Translations under genes and position numbers: made by a program
The notes under the pieces: generated by a model
Databases searched by the model: none
The model's input: only the letters and a program-made list of their open reading frames with translations
Told to the model about the DNA's origin: nothing
Shown here: in pieces, positions 36,991 through 49,337 of the stretch
Layout of the letters: each line of letters opens with the position of its first letter
How positions within the stretch are numbered: position 1 is the first letter of the stretch
Origin: Sipunculus nudus
Lineage: Eukaryota > Annelida > Sipuncula > Golfingiida > Sipunculidae
Direction of reading: 5' to 3'
Length of the DNA stretch: 64,000 nt
Assembly: GCA_026874595.1 (NCBI GenBank)
Contig: CM049311.1
Location: 73,658,953 to 73,722,952, forward strand

Positions 36991-39626
36991 GCGGGGCCCT
37001 AATATTTTGTACTCGCAATTGATTTTCATCTTCTTGAAGAACGTGGGTTTCCTGTTGCAATTTACAACTAGTATATGGTTGCTCAACATTCCACCTCATT
37101 CTTATTCTTTGACCTTGAGTCTAGGTGTCAGTTTCATACAGTCAAACCTGGAATCCTTCATGCCTCGGAAGTTCAAGAGTAACGTTTTCACGTGCAGTAA
37201 GGCAAATAATGTTTTTATTTTAGTATGCTGTATCTATTAATCCATTCTTTGTTCCATTTTGTTTAGAGTTTTTTTATCTGCTGCATATAATACAGGTAAA
37301 CACACATTTGCAACGAGATAGCACTCAAAGGCCACATATGTATCTTCGTCAACACTCGACCATAAGATCCGCAATATAACCATGATCAAACTTGATGTGC
37401 CTCATGTAGGTCCTGGCCCTATTTCAGCCGTCTGGCATTAGAGATTTTACGACAAGCGTATATTAGCGTCAGACTGCCTAAACATCGTACATCGAAGACC
37501 GCAGTGTAAGGCTCAGTTATAAGTATACAAATTGTTTCATCATATGTGACGCCTCATCTACAAGTTTGCTGTCCCTTGACATTGACAAGACAAATCGTTA
37601 TGTTTTAGTACATTCTCTAACAACACCTGCCATGTTCGAGAAAAAAATCCGGTTTAAATTAGATTATTTGTTATCCCCTCTGCAGTTCTTTTTTATTTCC
37701 GACTGCATTAATACAAGCATGGCTCGGATAGGTTACTGGACGGCAGTCAACATGTACGCGGTACAGGGAATGACTCGGTTAGCATGCATAGAGAGGGATT
37801 TTCTGTGTGATTTGTGAGAGAATGTAGTCCTTGTTTTATTCCATAATCCTTAGCCTAATGTTTAGCACGATATCAATGTAACGGGATGGATGGTCAATGC
37901 AGCATATTTCCTGGGTATGGCTTGAATCATGACCCAAGTTAGTGACCCATCTCAGGGAAGTTAAACTAACCGAAAATTGAATCGAAGGTCAGCTCACTGA
38001 CCACTAGTATTACTGAATAATTTGCGCGTTACCCTCCGCAATGAAAACCAATCCCTAACTTCATTTGAAAATGAATAATTAAGAAAATACTGCGGTGATC
38101 TAAATGACCTCAAAACGTATAGATTGTTCCTTGGGTGTTACCCTTGTTATGAAAATCCGTTCCTAAAACTGTGAAAGCAATGAAGTAACCAACTAACGAC
38201 GATAAAAATGATGAAATCTATAAAGGTATATTTATCTATTCATCTCAATGTCCTTTCAGAAATCTTGTTAATTTTCTATACATTGAAAGGTCTTCATTGC
38301 CAATGATAACAGTGTAGTTCAAATGAGAAAAAAAAGCCAGTCAGCTAAAAGGGGGAAACCAATACTTAAGATACAATTTATTATAAATTTAGTTTCTGAA
38401 AAAAAAAATACGCATGACATGATGACTATGTGATGGTTTGAAGGCATACGAGTAGAAATAATCACGTGAGGCAGTATATTTTATTTTTTTATTTTTGGAG
38501 TTTTGCATTTTCAAAAGTTTATAATCATCAAACCATAGGTCATTAATTTTTTTGGTTGAGGAGAATTCAAGAAGTGGTTGAACTCAAAGTAGGCTTAAAG
38601 TTATCCACTTCTTCAGTTCCTCACTTCTTTAAAGCCAACAATCAGCCAAAAGCAAAATATAAACCTACACAAAAACAAATGACATACAGTGTAAAATATC
38701 GGGGTTGGATCATCTGTTGTTGGTCTGACCAGCCGCGTCATAGATTATATCTTCATGCCATTACGTCGCCGTCTGTTTACCAAGGCTTCATGGGCTTGTA
38801 TGTAAATATAATAACCCTGTCTTACGAAAGACTTTAATATATTTTTCAATGCACATTCTTATCAAATGACATTTTCAAAGTAATTCGATCACATTCACAA
38901 GATAAACTTTTTAATGTAACACTGTCTCTTTAACAGCAAGGTTACATATGACATATTTGTAGTCTGGCAGCTTGGGCAGACATTGTTGAAAAACGAGATC
39001 TTGAAATTTGATTAACAGTGGGCCAAAGTCAATTTTTACGGCAATAAAATATTCTTAGAATAATCGGCCCGTCGAGAACTTATTTCAAGACTCCATATGC
39101 CGAGTCCTCCTCTGTCTGGATACATGCTTTTCAACTTTTCACCCACAAGAATATAATACGTCATTCAAAAGAATTTATGCATTAAATTTCGTAATACTAT
39201 ATATTGCGATAGAATTTAACATATTGCGATATATTTCGTGATATTTTTCATTGTATCGATTTGCAGGTTAAAATTTGGTTTCTGGTATATAAAATAAATT
39301 AAATATGTCATCAATTTATTGTCATATTTATTATAATGACACATTGAAAGTACATGCAGATAAGTTTAAATCACATAGCAAATATAGCAAAATTCCTCTG
39401 TCAACTACTTACTTATTTTTGACAAAACCTGAAGCTTTAACGTTTTCTATATGCTTAACATATAGAAGTAATTTGGCAATAAGATATTTCTGGACTGTGA
39501 GGGAGAGGCGAGAAACATGATCTGCTTAATAACAGTCGTGTACCACATCGTAAGACAGCTATTCTTCATCAATAATACAGTACAAAACAGCTAGTATTAC
39601 AATACAGTTTCACAGGATATAAAGAC

Positions 39627-39630
<4 letters not shown>
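36991..39630. other. Unassigned spacer
   Basis: Short open frames at 37566-37817 and 38556-38837 have no recognisable motif. No RNA gene or mobile element identified. Confidence 0.35.
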
Positions 39631-39686
<56 letters not shown>

Positions 39687-39692
39687 AATAAT
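39631..39692. repeat. (AT)n-(AAT)n compound microsatellite
   Basis: TA repeat to 39672 followed by TAATAATAATAATAATAATAA. Confidence 0.95.
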
Positions 39693-42033
39693 CAGTAGTA
39701 AATATGATATTGTTCGGCACTTCTTTCTCTTCTGTAGCACGTCTTTCTTTTAAGGTACCAATGAAGGATCGCGTAGAAAATTAAATTCCTTTTGACGAAC
39801 CTTTGATCAAATTAAACATTCCTAACAAGCCTTAATTTGCCTGAGGTGTCTATGGACACATTGGCGGCTTTAACATCCAGCCTTTAATAAAAGACAACCT
39901 ATTTAGATGTTAACGTTTGTAACAGAAACGTAAATTTACTACAATAGTTTAGTTTCAGTCACGTTTGAAAAATATCGATATATGAAAACCATATTTGTGA
40001 TTCAGAATATGCCGTTTTTCACGACACTCCCTATCCACTGGATGGTATCCATGGTAATCAGCTAATAAGAACCAGCCACGGGGTTAATGAGGCCAAATCG
40101 ACGTCCCCCACAGGATGCATAAACCATTAGTACCGGAAATGACAAGATAATGCTTGGATAATTAAAGAAAATGATGTGTGGGTGTTTTTATGGTGACCAT
40201 ACAGAAAACAGGCAAGCTTCATGGGAGGCTGATTCTCCATGTCGTAACTGATACTTATACACAGTTAATATTTTCTTGTGGAGAGCTCTGAACAATAATA
40301 ATGTACCTTTGTTTTGTACAGTGTTCCATCCACCTTTGTCCTGTACATTGTTCTATCCTATTTTAATTGGCCACATGCAATGATTATGGCTTTCTCTGCA
40401 GCGGACAACGAGAGACTCATCTTTGGAAAGCTGACAATCTTAAGAAAGAGTAACAAAAACCTAATAACCTTCAAATTATTAGGTATGCATAAAGCTTTAG
40501 GAAAGAATTTTTCTTTATAACTGCAAGAACATTAGCTGCAACGAGGGGAATTTAACATCGAGTAAAGGATTCCAGGAAACCCATGATTTTATTCCAGGAA
40601 ACCCATGATTTTATTTAGGACCGTTAGCACTGAGAGAACCCAGACGTCAATCTGCAGACGTCAATATTAATAGTAATTCGCTAATTAAACCCAGTCTCAG
40701 GTACACAGAATTCAATTTGCTTTGTCATTGACAGAAAAAACGTTACCTGGTAATCATGCATAACCAAGGGATGGGTGTCGATTTCCTACCCATACTCTTT
40801 ACAAGTATCATGGCCAAATACTTTTCCAATAAAAATAATACGATCCAACAGGGTCATTGAGTGCAAACATAATATACTGACGATATCCAAATAGTTGTGC
40901 AAAAACACATATTTTATGCCAAACTGTTTTATTTTAATCAACTATATCACAAGTATTTTTACTGCTCTTGAAGCTAAGTGGTCCTGAAAGAAAGTATTCA
41001 TAGACTATTAGACCAATTAAGACTAGATATTCCATTAAACAACATTAAAATGCCAAAACGAAATATCAGGAAAATCCTTCTGTAAGTAGCTTCAATTGAA
41101 TGAGGACAAACAGAGTGAGCAGTTGTTTTGAAATTCATTGCATTCAATATCCACTGAACAATGAAATATTCCCGTTTGAGGATAAAGTAAACGATGCCTG
41201 TCCATAAAACAGAGTCCTTACAGATACGTGGGCCTTGCAATATCAGCAGAGTAATAAATTTCCACGTATAAAAATCAGCAACGGTGGTTTCTGTGTTATC
41301 TAGATGCATCCTATATGACCATTTTAGGCCGGGGCGCGACTTTAAGTGGTGTCCTGAGAAAATGACTTTACTGCCCGGCGGGTATTTTTTGTTTTTTAAA
41401 TCTAAATTTAGGGCTCAGACGGAAATGGCTACTTTTTTTCTTTAAAGGAACTTTAAAACCTTGCAGAGTTGCCAGGTTCCCTCTTCCGCCACACAAATGT
41501 GCTCTTTTTAGACTTCTTACAGCTAGTGATCATACTAAGTATCTTCACTGGATGTGACGCGTAAAAAATTCTAGTGGTTGAAATCGAATATAAAAATAGA
41601 AAATTAGTATAAGGCATGTTATATTACGGACTAAGTAGTAACAAATAAAAAAGGTTGATTCGGTCCATTTATTTATTCACATGACTAAAACAAATCATCT
41701 TTGCAATACACGTTTATAAATTAAAATTTCCCAAAGCTGAATGAATAATTCGACCAGTGATAAGGTATAAGAGTGGTCCCGCTGTTGTAAAATATGTTTG
41801 TGAGGATAAACTATTAAACAAATTGATCATGAGTTTTGCACTTGTTGTTAATATTATCAGATTGTTTTGTCGTCATGCAATATGTGTTATGGGGTATTCA
41901 TTATCTGGTATCCATCAGTGATTACCTGTTTCTCCCGCCCAGCCTCCATTCTATAAAATATTTAATAACTCTTAAGTTTACATTTCTATTTATCAAAGGC
42001 ATATATACTTAAGGAAAAGAGCGCATACAAACA

Positions 42034-42037
<4 letters not shown>
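39693..42037. other. Unassigned spacer
   Basis: A CTCTGCAG acceptor-like site at about 40394-40401 and an AG|GTATGC donor-like site at about 40480 bracket about 80 bp that is open in one frame; this is too weak to call an exon. A 23-bp duplication TTCCAGGAAACCCATGATTT lies at about 40569-40613. Confidence 0.35.

Positions 42038-42087
<50 letters not shown>
42038..42087. repeat. (AT)n microsatellite
   Basis: Pure AT run followed by GAGAGAGA. Confidence 0.95.
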
Positions 42088-42098
<11 letters not shown>

Positions 42099-43777
42099 TT
42101 TATTGTAACCAAAATTAATTACGCATTCTTCTATTTCTAAAGACCTAACATTATCCAACATTACACAAGGAATAGAAATGTTTTTATAAGTATAAATGTT
42201 ATGTTATAATTTGTTGTATAAAACAAATCTTAAAATAAACTTATGCTTTATTCTGGGTTTAGGTTAAGTCAGGAAACAAACTCTAAAATATCACAACTCC
42301 ATTTTTTTCTTCATGAAATTGGTACACTAAAGTACACCAATTTTGAGAAAATACATACAAGTTATTACAACACAGAAAAGAGTGATACCATAGCTATTTT
42401 TGCTGCTGGTAAGAAATTATAGCCACAGAAAAGTCTTTCTGAAGTGATCGTCGACAAAAGTGCTTGAAAATTTAGATGAAATGTCGGCGGTCAGAACACA
42501 ACCAAGAGTGCTGTGCTTTCAAACGCCGTATTCCAAGCGCTCTTCTGAAGGCAACATAAAAAACAGGAAAAAGAAAACAGTTAATATTTACCTGATTGTC
42601 GGGATTATATTATTCCGCCTTCACACCTACATGTCTATATTTTAAAACCGTATATGTGCAAATGCTTATTATTAATGACTGAAAATTAAAATAATATGTG
42701 GCATAGGGAAACATGAAATAGAAGACTTATTAAAGCGCTCGCCTTGATCAGAGAGTCAATCTTCCCTAAATCAAATATTTGTTATCTACTGACACCGACA
42801 AAAAATCGACGATAATTGTGAGACGAATTATTGCAAGATATCGTTTTGAGTAGTGTAAATTTATATGTGACCGGCCAGCTCTGCCTATTTAATAGTAAAT
42901 ATTTGTCGTCCCTAAAGTTTGACTGGACAGTTGTTTTTATTAGCACGGCGCCTGCCGATCTGATAAGGTTGCCCAGATGTCACACCTTTTTACATGGGTG
43001 GCGTGTCGGTGTTCCATACAACTTTGACCTTTCAGTGTCCTGAGCGGGTTATAATTAAATGCCGAGAATGATGTCTCAGTGACCTTTGAGAAATGCAAAG
43101 AAATGCTTATCTAACATTCTCAGAGTGTCTCGGTGTCTGTCGAAAAAAGAAATCAGATTAATTTGATGAATTTTCGCGGAATTTACGAAGACTGGAGTAG
43201 CTGAACGAGAAAGCGTAACGATCTGGCGATTATTCAAGTATACGGTTCAGTTCCAGTAATTAGGATGAAACATTTCTCTTGGAAATTTAGTTATGAAACT
43301 AGTGGCCAAAAGCGTATGGACTTTAGGGGAAAGAATTGTTTTATGCGTATTCTTTCATGTTTTATGAGTATACGATTGTCATCAGAGAACCGTCACTTCG
43401 TTATTATATTGCATGTTCTTGTAGGACATATAACCAGATCATTGTTTTGATAAGTTATTGTACATTAATATGGAGTATCATGTTTAGATATTAGCGTGAG
43501 GACTTGGTTAAAACACACGTATCTAATTTGATGTTAATTTCAAAGCGTTAAGTAGTAAGAGAGCACACAAGGCTCATTTGATATTAATTTCGATACAGTA
43601 TAATTCTGTTGAAGCCGTCTCTGTTTGGCGGTGTCTAGAATAACGAGGGTTTTTTTGTTGTTGTAGATTTCAAAGGAATATTACCTGTCTAATTTAGTTA
43701 CCGGGATTTTTGTCTCATGAGGCGTATCCTTAATATAATTCATACTGAAATAGAAGGTCGGCGTAATAAGAAGTGGT
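42088..43777. other. Unassigned spacer
   Basis: No gene or repeat recognised. Confidence 0.4.
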
Positions 43778-43811
43778 GATTGGCTAGAAAACGAGCAGGA
43801 GTTTGACGTCA
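43778..43811 (+). promoter_or_regulatory. Inverted CCAAT box plus CRE
   Basis: GATTGGCT (inverted CCAAT) at 43778-43785 and a perfect CRE TGACGTCA at 43804-43811 are about 20 bp apart. They precede a less AT-rich stretch (about 43830-44330) that could be a first exon or a TE promoter. No coding homology was found downstream, so function is inference. Confidence 0.3.
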
Positions 43812-44924
43812 GCAAGGACATGTAAGTCGTGAGGAGGGCGTTTTCGAAAGAAGTACACGACCAGCGTACAAGAGAGGTATAGCCTGGCGATATCTACAGC
43901 AGTCCGGGAGCAGTTCTGCATGTGTCACAGTGGAGGAAGCTGAAATATAATGTCTTGTTGGCGCTTGGTGAAGGCCACAGTGATTTCTCTGTAAAGGACT
44001 TCAGGACGAGTATCGCATTTTGCCGACGGACTGGTAAATCTGACGATTTATTACCTGTGTTGAGTGCGTCCAGGAACAGACCGCGGACTTTATTTAAAAC
44101 GCTTAACGGTAGAGGTATTGAATTTTCCTGTTTGGAGGCATATTCGGTTACCTAGATCTGGATTATTCCTCGAGACATTAGCTTTGAAGGACATTGATTC
44201 AATGGCTAGAATGAATAGTCTGTGCATGGTGCGTGATCTGAGTCAAACGTGTATACTCAAGCGAGATATTGTGGATTATAGGAGCTCTGTGAATCTATAG
44301 TGCTGAAAGTACTGTACACACGAAGCGATCCACTTAGTGAGGCGAACAGTGTGACATTCCGGTGTCATTTGTGCGCGATAGGTCATGTAATCATAAAAAG
44401 TGCAAACAAGGAACTTTGCCATATTCTGTCATAAACAGACTCAGAGTTTATTTCTGTGTTATCATCAGTATTTGTGCATTTGGAGCGCCTCTCCAGAGAA
44501 TATAAGTAACTTCTTTCTTTAAAATATTTTGATTTGTTTACGTAAGCAAGAGACCAGCCAGTTGGTTTGACAGTTAAACCAACTTTTACGGTCACATCTA
44601 ATGGTGTGACAATGATACCATTCCATATCTGTGTTACATGCGCTTGCCCTAAGTACCAATTCCGTCCGTTTCATTGGTTTCTAACAAGACTACCCAGACG
44701 TATTGTAAAGTTCGGTTTCTCGCGAAGGAGTAAGCTATCAGTGGCCTTTTGAGTTTTTATGGCCGTGTGTTATCCGTAAAACAAAACTAGGACCCTCCGA
44801 ACTTTGAAACACCACACGATGACCATAATCAGGATAGATAGTGTAACGTTTGAATATGTTTCATTAAGTTTGGTACCACTTTACACAAGATCAGATCTTT
44901 TCATTGAAATGAGGACAATATCCG
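43812..44924. other. Less AT-rich stretch downstream of CRE, unassigned
   Basis: Overlapping 60-78 codon frames exist at 43922-44300, and a donor-like CTGGTAAATC near 44031. No protein family recognised. Confidence 0.35.
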
Positions 44925-45980
44925 TCTCTAAAAAGATACCAGGGCGGCAACACTCTACACTTAGATATCAGAGAGGAACAATTTTTCACATAATACAGGA
45001 TAACATCACTCTACAGCAAGATTCCAGGGCGACATCACTCTACACTAAGATATCAGAGAATGGCCATTCTCCACAAAATACAAGAGGGCATTATTCTGCA
45101 GAAAGATACCAAGGCGGCATCAATCTTTGCTAAGATAACAGAGAGCCAACGTTCTTCACTAAATAAAGGACGACATCACTCAACAGTAAGATACAAGACG
45201 ACATTACTCTACACTCAGATATTAAAGAGGCACCACTCTTCACTAAGATACAGGATGACATCAACTTACAGTAAGATACCAAGGCGGCATCCCTCTACAC
45301 TCAGATATTAGAGAGGCACCACTCAAAATACGGGATGGCATCACTCTACAATAAGATATCAGGGCGGCATCACTCTACACAAAGACATCTGAGAGGCACG
45401 ATTCTTCACTTAATACAGAAGGGCATTATTCTGCAGAAAGATACACGGGCGGCATCAATCAACACTTAGATATCAGAGAGGCACCACTCTTGACTAAATA
45501 CTGGATTAAATCACTCTACAGTAATATACCAGGGCGGAATTAATCGGCACTAAGATATCAAAGAGGCACCACTCTTCACTAAGATACAGGATGACATCAC
45601 TCTTCAGTAAGATACCAGGGCGGCATCACTCTACATAAAGACATCTGAGAGGCACGATTCTTCACTTAATACAGGAGGGCATTATCCTGCAGAAAGATAC
45701 CGGCGGCATCAATCAACACTTAGATATCAGAGAGGCACCACTCTTGACTAAATACAGGATTAAATCACTCTACAGTAATATACCAGGGCGGAATTAATCG
45801 GCAATAAGATATCAAAGAGGCACCACTCTTCACTAAGATACAGGATGACATCACTCTTCAGTAAGATACCAGGGCGGCATCACTCTACATAAAGACATCT
45901 GAGAGGCACGATTCTTCACTTAATACAGGAGGGCATTATTCTGCAGAAAGATACCAAGGCGGCATCAATCAACACTTATT
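44925..45980 (+). repeat. Higher-order minisatellite array, left part
   Basis: Array of 28-29-bp monomers related to AAGATAYCAGGGCGGCATCA plus CTCTWCACT. Adjacent monomers differ systematically (GGGCGGCATC, GAGAGGCACC, GGATGACATC types). A composite unit recurs: the CTTGACTAAATAC monomer at 45489 reappears at 45743, a period of about 254 bp or nine monomers. The array is interrupted at 45980 by a LINE and resumes at 51613. Reading frames across it drift because the monomer length is not a multiple of three. Confidence 0.9.
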
Positions 45981-46007
45981 ATTATTTTTTTTTATTAAAA
46001 TATCTTT

Positions 46008-46013
46008 ATTCAG
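46008..46013 (-). terminator. LINE poly(A) signal AATAAA
   Basis: AATAAA on the minus strand, just before the A-rich 3' tail at about 46007-45981. Confidence 0.5.
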
Positions 46014-46405
46014 GGTGGCTTGTTCAGAATATACTGATCTTCCACAAGGCCCTGAGAGTAATTGGAATTTTAAACATGATCAAATAGCATGACAGTAATA
46101 TACAAGCAAACATGTATGTGCAGAATATTGTAACTGAATATAACATATATTGCTATTTCCTGTATTAGTATGATCATTATTAGGAGTTTATTATAGAATA
46201 TTATTTAGATATTCATAGGACATTCAGGTTATAAACAATGTTGCTAACATTGTATGATATAAGTGCAAAGAATAATATAAACCACAAGTGCAATGTATGC
46301 AAAGTTATGTTAGTGTTAATTCACTTATTTGTATTCTTAAGGCATAAAATATCAAAATACATGCATAACATGTAAAAGTGGTATAATAGATTTATTGTAA
46401 TTATG

Positions 46406-49337
46406 TCAAGTGTTTAGTGAATATTGCTTAAGATCTTTTTTGAACTTATCTAAATTATCTATCTTACGAAGAGCTTCCGGTAACAAATTCCATAATTTCG
46501 GTCCCTGATAAATAAAAGATTTTTGCATCAATTCAGTTCTAACTGATGGTACTTTCACTTGACAAGAGTATCTCGTGTTATAAGAGTGTATTTCAGATCG
46601 GGTTTCTGATAGATAATTAAGATAACAAGGTGCTAGTCCATTAAGGCATTTAAACATGAATATATTAGAGAGGTACAATAATCGTTGATTGATTTTTTTG
46701 CCATTTTAAGGCTGATATCAATGTTGAACTAGCTGTATCCCTATCATAATTCCGAGAAATTATACGGGCAGCCCTATTCTGGAATTTCTGGAGAACGTTC
46801 ATATTTGTTTGGCTTTGATGGTCCCAAATGATTAAACCGTAATCAATATAGGGTTGTATGGTGGTCATATAAATATGAACGAGTTCCTGTGAAGGTAAAA
46901 CTTTACTCAGACGAGCGAGAGCGCCTAGTTTAGGTTTTAATTTGGAAGCAAGTTCATTGATGTGTGCTCTCCATGTAAGGCAACTGTCAAGTGTAAATCC
47001 GAGATATTGAGCCTTATCAGTATACCGTAGGACTGTATCATGTAACAAAATAGGCCGATATGATGATGTAATTTTAGATAATTTTTGTCTACTTCCAATG
47101 ACCATTAGGTAGGGTTTTTCTGTATTTATCGTGAGTTTATTCACTCGAAACCATTCAGATATTCTATTAATATCAACTTGAATTTTCTGTGTAACGGACT
47201 CTATATTGGGACCAGGAACATATAAGCATGTATCATCAGCAAATAGGCTAATGTTACTAAATGTTGGTATGTTACAAACATCATTAAGAAAAAATTAAGA
47301 ATAAAAGCGGTCCGAGAACAGAACCTTGAGGGACTCCCATAGAAATCTGCGAACAGTCAGAAATTGATCCATTATATTTAGTAGCTTGAGTTCGATTACT
47401 TAGATACGATTTAAACCACTCTAATTCTCGATTCCGTATTCCATATTGCAAAAGCTTGTCAAGTAGCCTAGTGTGACATATTGAATCAAAACATTTACAA
47501 ATATCAAGAAAGCAAACTACTGTTATATGTCCTTTGTCACATGCTTTAACCCAATCAGATGTACTGCTAAGTAGTGACGTAATGGTCGAGTGTTGTTTTA
47601 TGAATGCCGATTGTGATGGACCTAAAAGTTTGTTATCATGAATAAACGAATATAACTGCTGGTGAATCACTTTTTCCATTTTTTTTAGCTACATGTGAAA
47701 TTACAGAAATCGGGCGATAATTACATGGATCATCCGCAGGTCCTTTCCCTTTATAAATTGGCGTAACTCTTGCCTGTTTTAAATCTGTAGGAACTATACT
47801 TTCCTCTAAACTCATGTTAACTATGGTGCATATGTAAGGCGTGAGCTCTTCTGCAGCTAGTTTTAACAAATACGCATCTACACCTAAAATATCTATATTA
47901 AAAGAATTCGGCATATTTTTAAGTTGCCATAATATTTCATTTTCTTCGGCAGAAGTAAATTTAAATATGCAATTTTGTGATTTAAGCTCTGGAATGTGAT
48001 TTTCACATGAATTATTAATTTTAGATGCAAGTTTAGGACCAATGTCGACAAAATACTCGTTGAATTGTGATGCTGTTATTGTGTTAGAAGAGCTAGATTT
48101 TGTTTTTATTAAGGGCAAAGCGTATTACTTTCCACATTTGTTTTTGGTTACCTTTAGCGTCTGCAATTTTATTAAAGAAGAATTCACGTTTAGCGTTGCG
48201 AGTAAAAGTAGTTACTTGATTACGTAAGGAGCGGTTTACCGTCATGAGGTAGGGATCATTGTATTTACATGCAAGTTTATGTGCAGCATCCCGTTCATGC
48301 ATTAAGTGGATCAGATCGTCAGTCAGCCATGGACATTTTTTCGTGCGCAATGGAGCGTGCATATTAGAAACAAATAAGATAACATCATATAAGTACCTCC
48401 AAGCCGTTAGTACATCAACGTGTTTAATATTATTAGCGTTATTCATTAGCTGTGAAATGTCATTTCTAAAACATAAATCATCAAATTTACTGTAATATCT
48501 CCTTTTGACAAAATTATGTGTGTTAGTTTGTTTACAGTTTGTTTTCAAGGTGGTATATGTTATATAATGATCACTTAACGAGTATAGTAATACTCCACTT
48601 GAAATATGCAATTTAGGTAGAGTTGAGTAAATATGATCTATAAGCGTGCTACATGTTTTAGTAACTCTTGTTGGTTCACGTATTAGTTGATCAAAATGAA
48701 AGAGGTTGCATATTTCTACTGATCGCTTATAACCAATAGAATTTATATCTGTAATATCCATATTAAAGTCACCCAGAATAATGGTCTCATTAGTTCCAAT
48801 TACGACACATTCTAATATTTCACAAAGTTCGTCATAATTTGCTCTATCGGATGATGGACAATGTACACAACATAACGTTATTTGAAATTTGCTGCTCAGT
48901 TCGACGTCAACACTGATGAGTTCAACATATGTATACTTATTAACTTTGTGCGGTGTCACTTTAAATCTTGATTTCACATATATACAGACCCCACCAGCAT
49001 GGGATGCTCTGTCATTTCAGAAATGTAGGTAGTTATCAAGTTGAATTTCAGAACTATCCACGTAATCCGTCAACCAAGTTTCAGTAATATAAAATATATC
49101 AAAATCTTGTTCAAAGATTATTTTCTGAAGTTCTGTAAACTTATTCATCATGCTTCTGCTGTTGATATGTCCAATCTTAATGCGGTCACTTGATTTTGCT
49201 GTTTTTGTGTTATTTAATTCCAAGGAGGCTTTATGAACCGACTTTTCATTTTGACCATTACCTATGCCACATGGGATTCCCAGGAGGGGGTTTGATTCCC
49301 TGGTTGACATGACTGATGCGGACAGGACAGTTCTCAT
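46406..49337 (-). pseudogene. LINE ORF2: APE endonuclease and reverse transcriptase (broken)
   Basis: About 975 codons from the ATG at 49337. The endonuclease begins at 49163 (GHINSRS, metal-binding Asn) with ITETWL at about 49088 (catalytic Glu). It continues with LGDFNMD near 48776, STLIDHIYS near 48650 and LSDHY near 48578 (catalytic Asp/His). RT motif A FLDICKCFD is near 47511 (usual form KAFD), GVPQGSVLGPLLF near 47337 and motif C FADD at 47243-47232. The C-terminal region includes QGPKLWNLLP. Lesions are an in-frame TGA at 49019-49017 and frameshifts in or beside A/T runs at 48098-48107, 47679-47686, 47289-47294 and 46693-46699. It would nick the target and prime reverse transcription in the element RNP. 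As read here it is non-functional, but it is so well conserved that sequencing error should be excluded. Confidence 0.9.

Noticed and set aside
40402-40481. Possible 80-bp internal exon between CTGCAG and GGTATGC
   Set aside because: Single weak acceptor/donor pair, no protein similarity and no neighbouring exons.
44804-45311. Overlapping ~100-codon ORFs
   Set aside because: Also minisatellite translation, as above.
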